DNA of 64,000 nucleotides from JACXTP01 sp963827905 (GTDB lineage Archaea; Thermoplasmatota; Thermoplasmata; Methanomassiliicoccales; UBA472). Positions 62,470-64,000 of the stretch are shown one piece after another. The position numbers and the translations under genes are program-made. The notes under the pieces are model-generated. The model saw only the letters and a program-made list of their open reading frames with translations, was not told the origin of the DNA and did no database searches. Position 1 is the stretch's first letter. Each line of letters starts with the position of its first letter. The stretch is from assembly GCA_963827905.1 (NCBI GenBank), contig CAWHCB010000002.1, forward strand, positions 62,001-126,000. The letters run 5' to 3'.

Positions 62470-62490
62470 TTGTAGCACTATCCACTACAA
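62470..62490. promoter_or_regulatory. Palindromic operator candidate TTGTAG-N9-CTACAA
   Basis: TTGTAG and CTACAA form a perfect inverted repeat with a 9-bp spacer, half-sites one helical turn and a half apart. It lies between the TATA element and the start codon of the TrmB-type regulator, and upstream of the divergent lipid operon, where binding could repress the first and affect the second. Confidence 0.5.
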
Positions 62491-62498
62491 AGATAGAG

Positions 62499-63236
62499 AT
62501 GAACGTGATAGACATATTAAGGCTGGACGTCAAGGAGTTGGAGACGGAATACCGAAAGGTAGCCGCCGTCCTAACTAAATTGGGGTTAACAGACTATGAG
62601 GCGAGGCTGTTCACCGGGGCGGTGGTCAAAGGTCACGGCACCGCGGATGACCTAGCGGAGATGGTGATGGTGCCAAGAACAAGCGCGTACAAGGCCCTTC
62701 AGTCCCTTGAGTCCAAAGGTTTCGTCACTTCCAGCCCGGGGCGGCCCACGATACTCCACCCCACCGATCTGGAGGTGGTGCGCAAGAGCATCATATCGGA
62801 GATAGAGGAGACCTTCGATAAGTTGTCCTCCGTACGAGGCTTGCTATCCGAGAAAGGGATCCCCCAGCTGATCTACACCATATCGGGGAGGGAGCGGGTG
62901 ATGGCCAAGATCGGAGAGATGTTGGACGGATCGAAGTACCGTTTCCTCATCTCCAGCCCCATGATGAGGGAGATACGCATGGAGCATGGGCAACGGTTCA
63001 AGGAGGCGGCCAAACGAGGGGTGGAGATCATCATCATCACCATACCCAATGTCAAGGTTCCGGAGGCCAGCGCGGTTCATAGGAAGAAGGAGCTGATGGC
63101 CACCGACATAATCTCTGATGTTAAGAGTGCAATGATCGCATCACCTGCGTTGGACCTATGTGGATTTTCGGACAATCCCTTCATCGCTGAGCACTTCGAG
63201 CACTTCCTCCTCATGTCCATAGCCGGGTCCGATTGA
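62499..63236 (+). CDS. TrmB-family transcriptional regulator
   Basis: A 245-residue archaeal regulator: N-terminal winged helix (VAAVLTKLGLTDYEARLFTG, TADDLAEMVMVPRTSAYKAL, QSLESKGFVTSSPGRPT), a linker helix (VRKSIISEIEETFDKLSSVR) and a PLD-like sensor domain of the TrmB middle type (YRFLISSPMMREIRMEHG, GVEIIIITIPNVKV). It lacks the long sugar-binding C-terminus of Thermococcales TrmB. Divergent from the tetraether-synthase-like operon with 77 bp between, containing a palindrome. Confidence 0.88.
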   Translation: MNVIDILRLDVKELETEYRKVAAVLTKLGLTDYEARLFTGAVVKGHGTADDLAEMVMVPRTSAYKALQSLESKGFVTSSPGRPTILHPTDLEVVRKSIISEIEETFDKLSSVRGLLSEKGIPQLIYTISGRERVMAKIGEMLDGSKYRFLISSPMMREIRMEHGQRFKEAAKRGVEIIIITIPNVKVPEASAVHRKKELMATDIISDVKSAMIASPALDLCGFSDNPFIAEHFEHFLLMSIAGSD

Positions 63237-63291
63237 TGTAGGCTGAGTGTAGCTGCACCGGTTATCCTTTCCTTGGACCTCCCATGTCCTG

Positions 63292-64000
63292 ATGAGATTC
63301 CATTCGATGAAAGGGAGGAGGGGACGGGCCTCTCCCAATGGACACAACCTCAGGGGCGATGTCAGGGCACAGATGTCATTCTCCATGGTCGCTGTGCTCA
63401 TACTTCTGATTTCGAGCATCTCTCTCGCAATGGTAAGCCAATCACATAACGGGACCGGAGGCTCATCACTACCCTCGTTGCAGAGGATGGGCTCGCTTTC
63501 CGAACAGACGGCGAAGGAATGCGAGGCCGCTGCATATTCCTGCGCGCTTGCTTTAGCAACCGATGGGACTTTGGACAGCGATCAGGTGCAGACATACTAT
63601 CCGATGCTCCTTGAACCAGCAGCTCACCCAGATCTTCCCGAGGAACCTGGGAGGTTATGTCATATCGGTGAATTGCTCCGACCTGCATCTTGATGTCCTG
63701 ACCATGCCCGAAGGGGATGCCCTCGGGTTTGACGTCGGTCGGATGGGACATCTGGCCCTGTCGCCATTCCGGCGTACCTCACCCTTTCCGGCCTCATCAG
63801 GGTGAACATATCCCGCTCTTTGGAATTCCTTGTGTCCGACCATGATGTGGATCGGGGCGTCTATCTGCCCGCTCCCCTTTTAGAGGGGCGTCTGGACAGA
63901 TATCAAAGCTTGAGCGAGGGCGGGTCCTCTTTGCTCTGGAGGGCGGTCCAATCCGAACTTGCCGCCTTGTTACAGTTGCGTCTCCTCTCCTACGGTTCCG
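63292..64000 (+). CDS. Pilin-like or membrane-anchored secreted protein, frameshifted and cut by the window end
   Basis: The N-terminus combines a basic stretch, RGDVRAQ, and a hydrophobic helix MSFSMVAVLILLISSISLAM, the layout of archaeal class III (type IV pilin-like) signal regions. The outer part starts SQSHNGTGGSSLPSLQRMGS and then spreads over three frames (QQLTQIFPRNLGGYVISVNC, later LTLSGLIRVNISRSLEFLVS). At least two indels are present and the gene runs past position 64000. No family assigned beyond this layout. Confidence 0.45.

Overview
The window reads as chromosomal DNA of an archaeon, most likely a methanogen of the Thermoplasmatota close to Methanomassiliicoccales. The archaeal assignment rests on aEF-2 and EF-1-alpha, Rpo3 with a ferredoxin-like domain, the PolD large subunit DP2, archaeosine TgtA, archaeal AlaRS, mevalonate kinase, a geranylgeranyl reductase, and TATA boxes about 25-30 nt ahead of many starts. 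A 23S rRNA gene with no 16S or 5S beside it points to Thermoplasmata. A methylcobamide:CoM methyltransferase-like gene and NifB suggest a methylotrophic methanogen; this last step is inference.

Layout. 1-2.4 kb: bacterial-looking fragment (truncated amidohydrolase, sulfatase) joined to a tyrosine recombinase that lacks its N-terminus. 3.6-11 kb: DUF1847 protein, a tRNA-modification neighbourhood (methylthiotransferase, tRNA-Gln, Pcc1, TgtA), Pth2, DUF99 and E1-like genes. 11.2-16.2 kb: str-type operon S12-S7-EF2-EF1A-S10. 16.2-21.5 kb: MscS channel, IlvD, tRNA-Ala and small membrane proteins. 21.5-23.3 kb: DUF1638 and methyltransferase pair. 23.5-31.5 kb: secreted M28 peptidase, stomatin/NfeD, peroxiredoxin, ArsB/NhaD permease, Lrp, HTH-Nudix, Nog1. 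31.5-40.5 kb: DP2, then the S13-S4-S11-Rpo3 operon with a strikingly structured leader, then AlaRS. 40.6-44.8 kb: NifB with an acetolactate-synthase-like gene, plus hypotheticals. 44.9-48.1 kb: orphan 23S rRNA with a pre-rRNA processing stem. 48.3-52.8 kb: succinyl-CoA synthetase, MBL hydrolase, Sua5, MetAP, tRNA-Leu. 53.5-57.8 kb: large surface protein (seven propeller-like repeats, eleven FN3 domains). 57.9-64 kb: hypothetical acidic protein, mevalonate kinase and a lipid operon (tetraether synthase-like radical SAM protein, ferredoxin, geranylgeranyl reductase) diverging from a TrmB-type regulator, then a broken pilin-like gene.

The genes form three linked themes: translation (ribosomal proteins, elongation factors, tRNAs and t6A/archaeosine modification), archaeal membrane-lipid synthesis (mevalonate kinase through tetraether formation) and methanogen-type C1/N metabolism (methyltransferase, NifB).

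About 40 reading-frame breaks occur, including in indispensable genes (EF-2, EF-1-alpha, AlaRS, S4, Rpo3). In most cases I examined closely, removing one inserted base restores the family sequence exactly. I treat these as sequence errors and annotate full gene spans across them.
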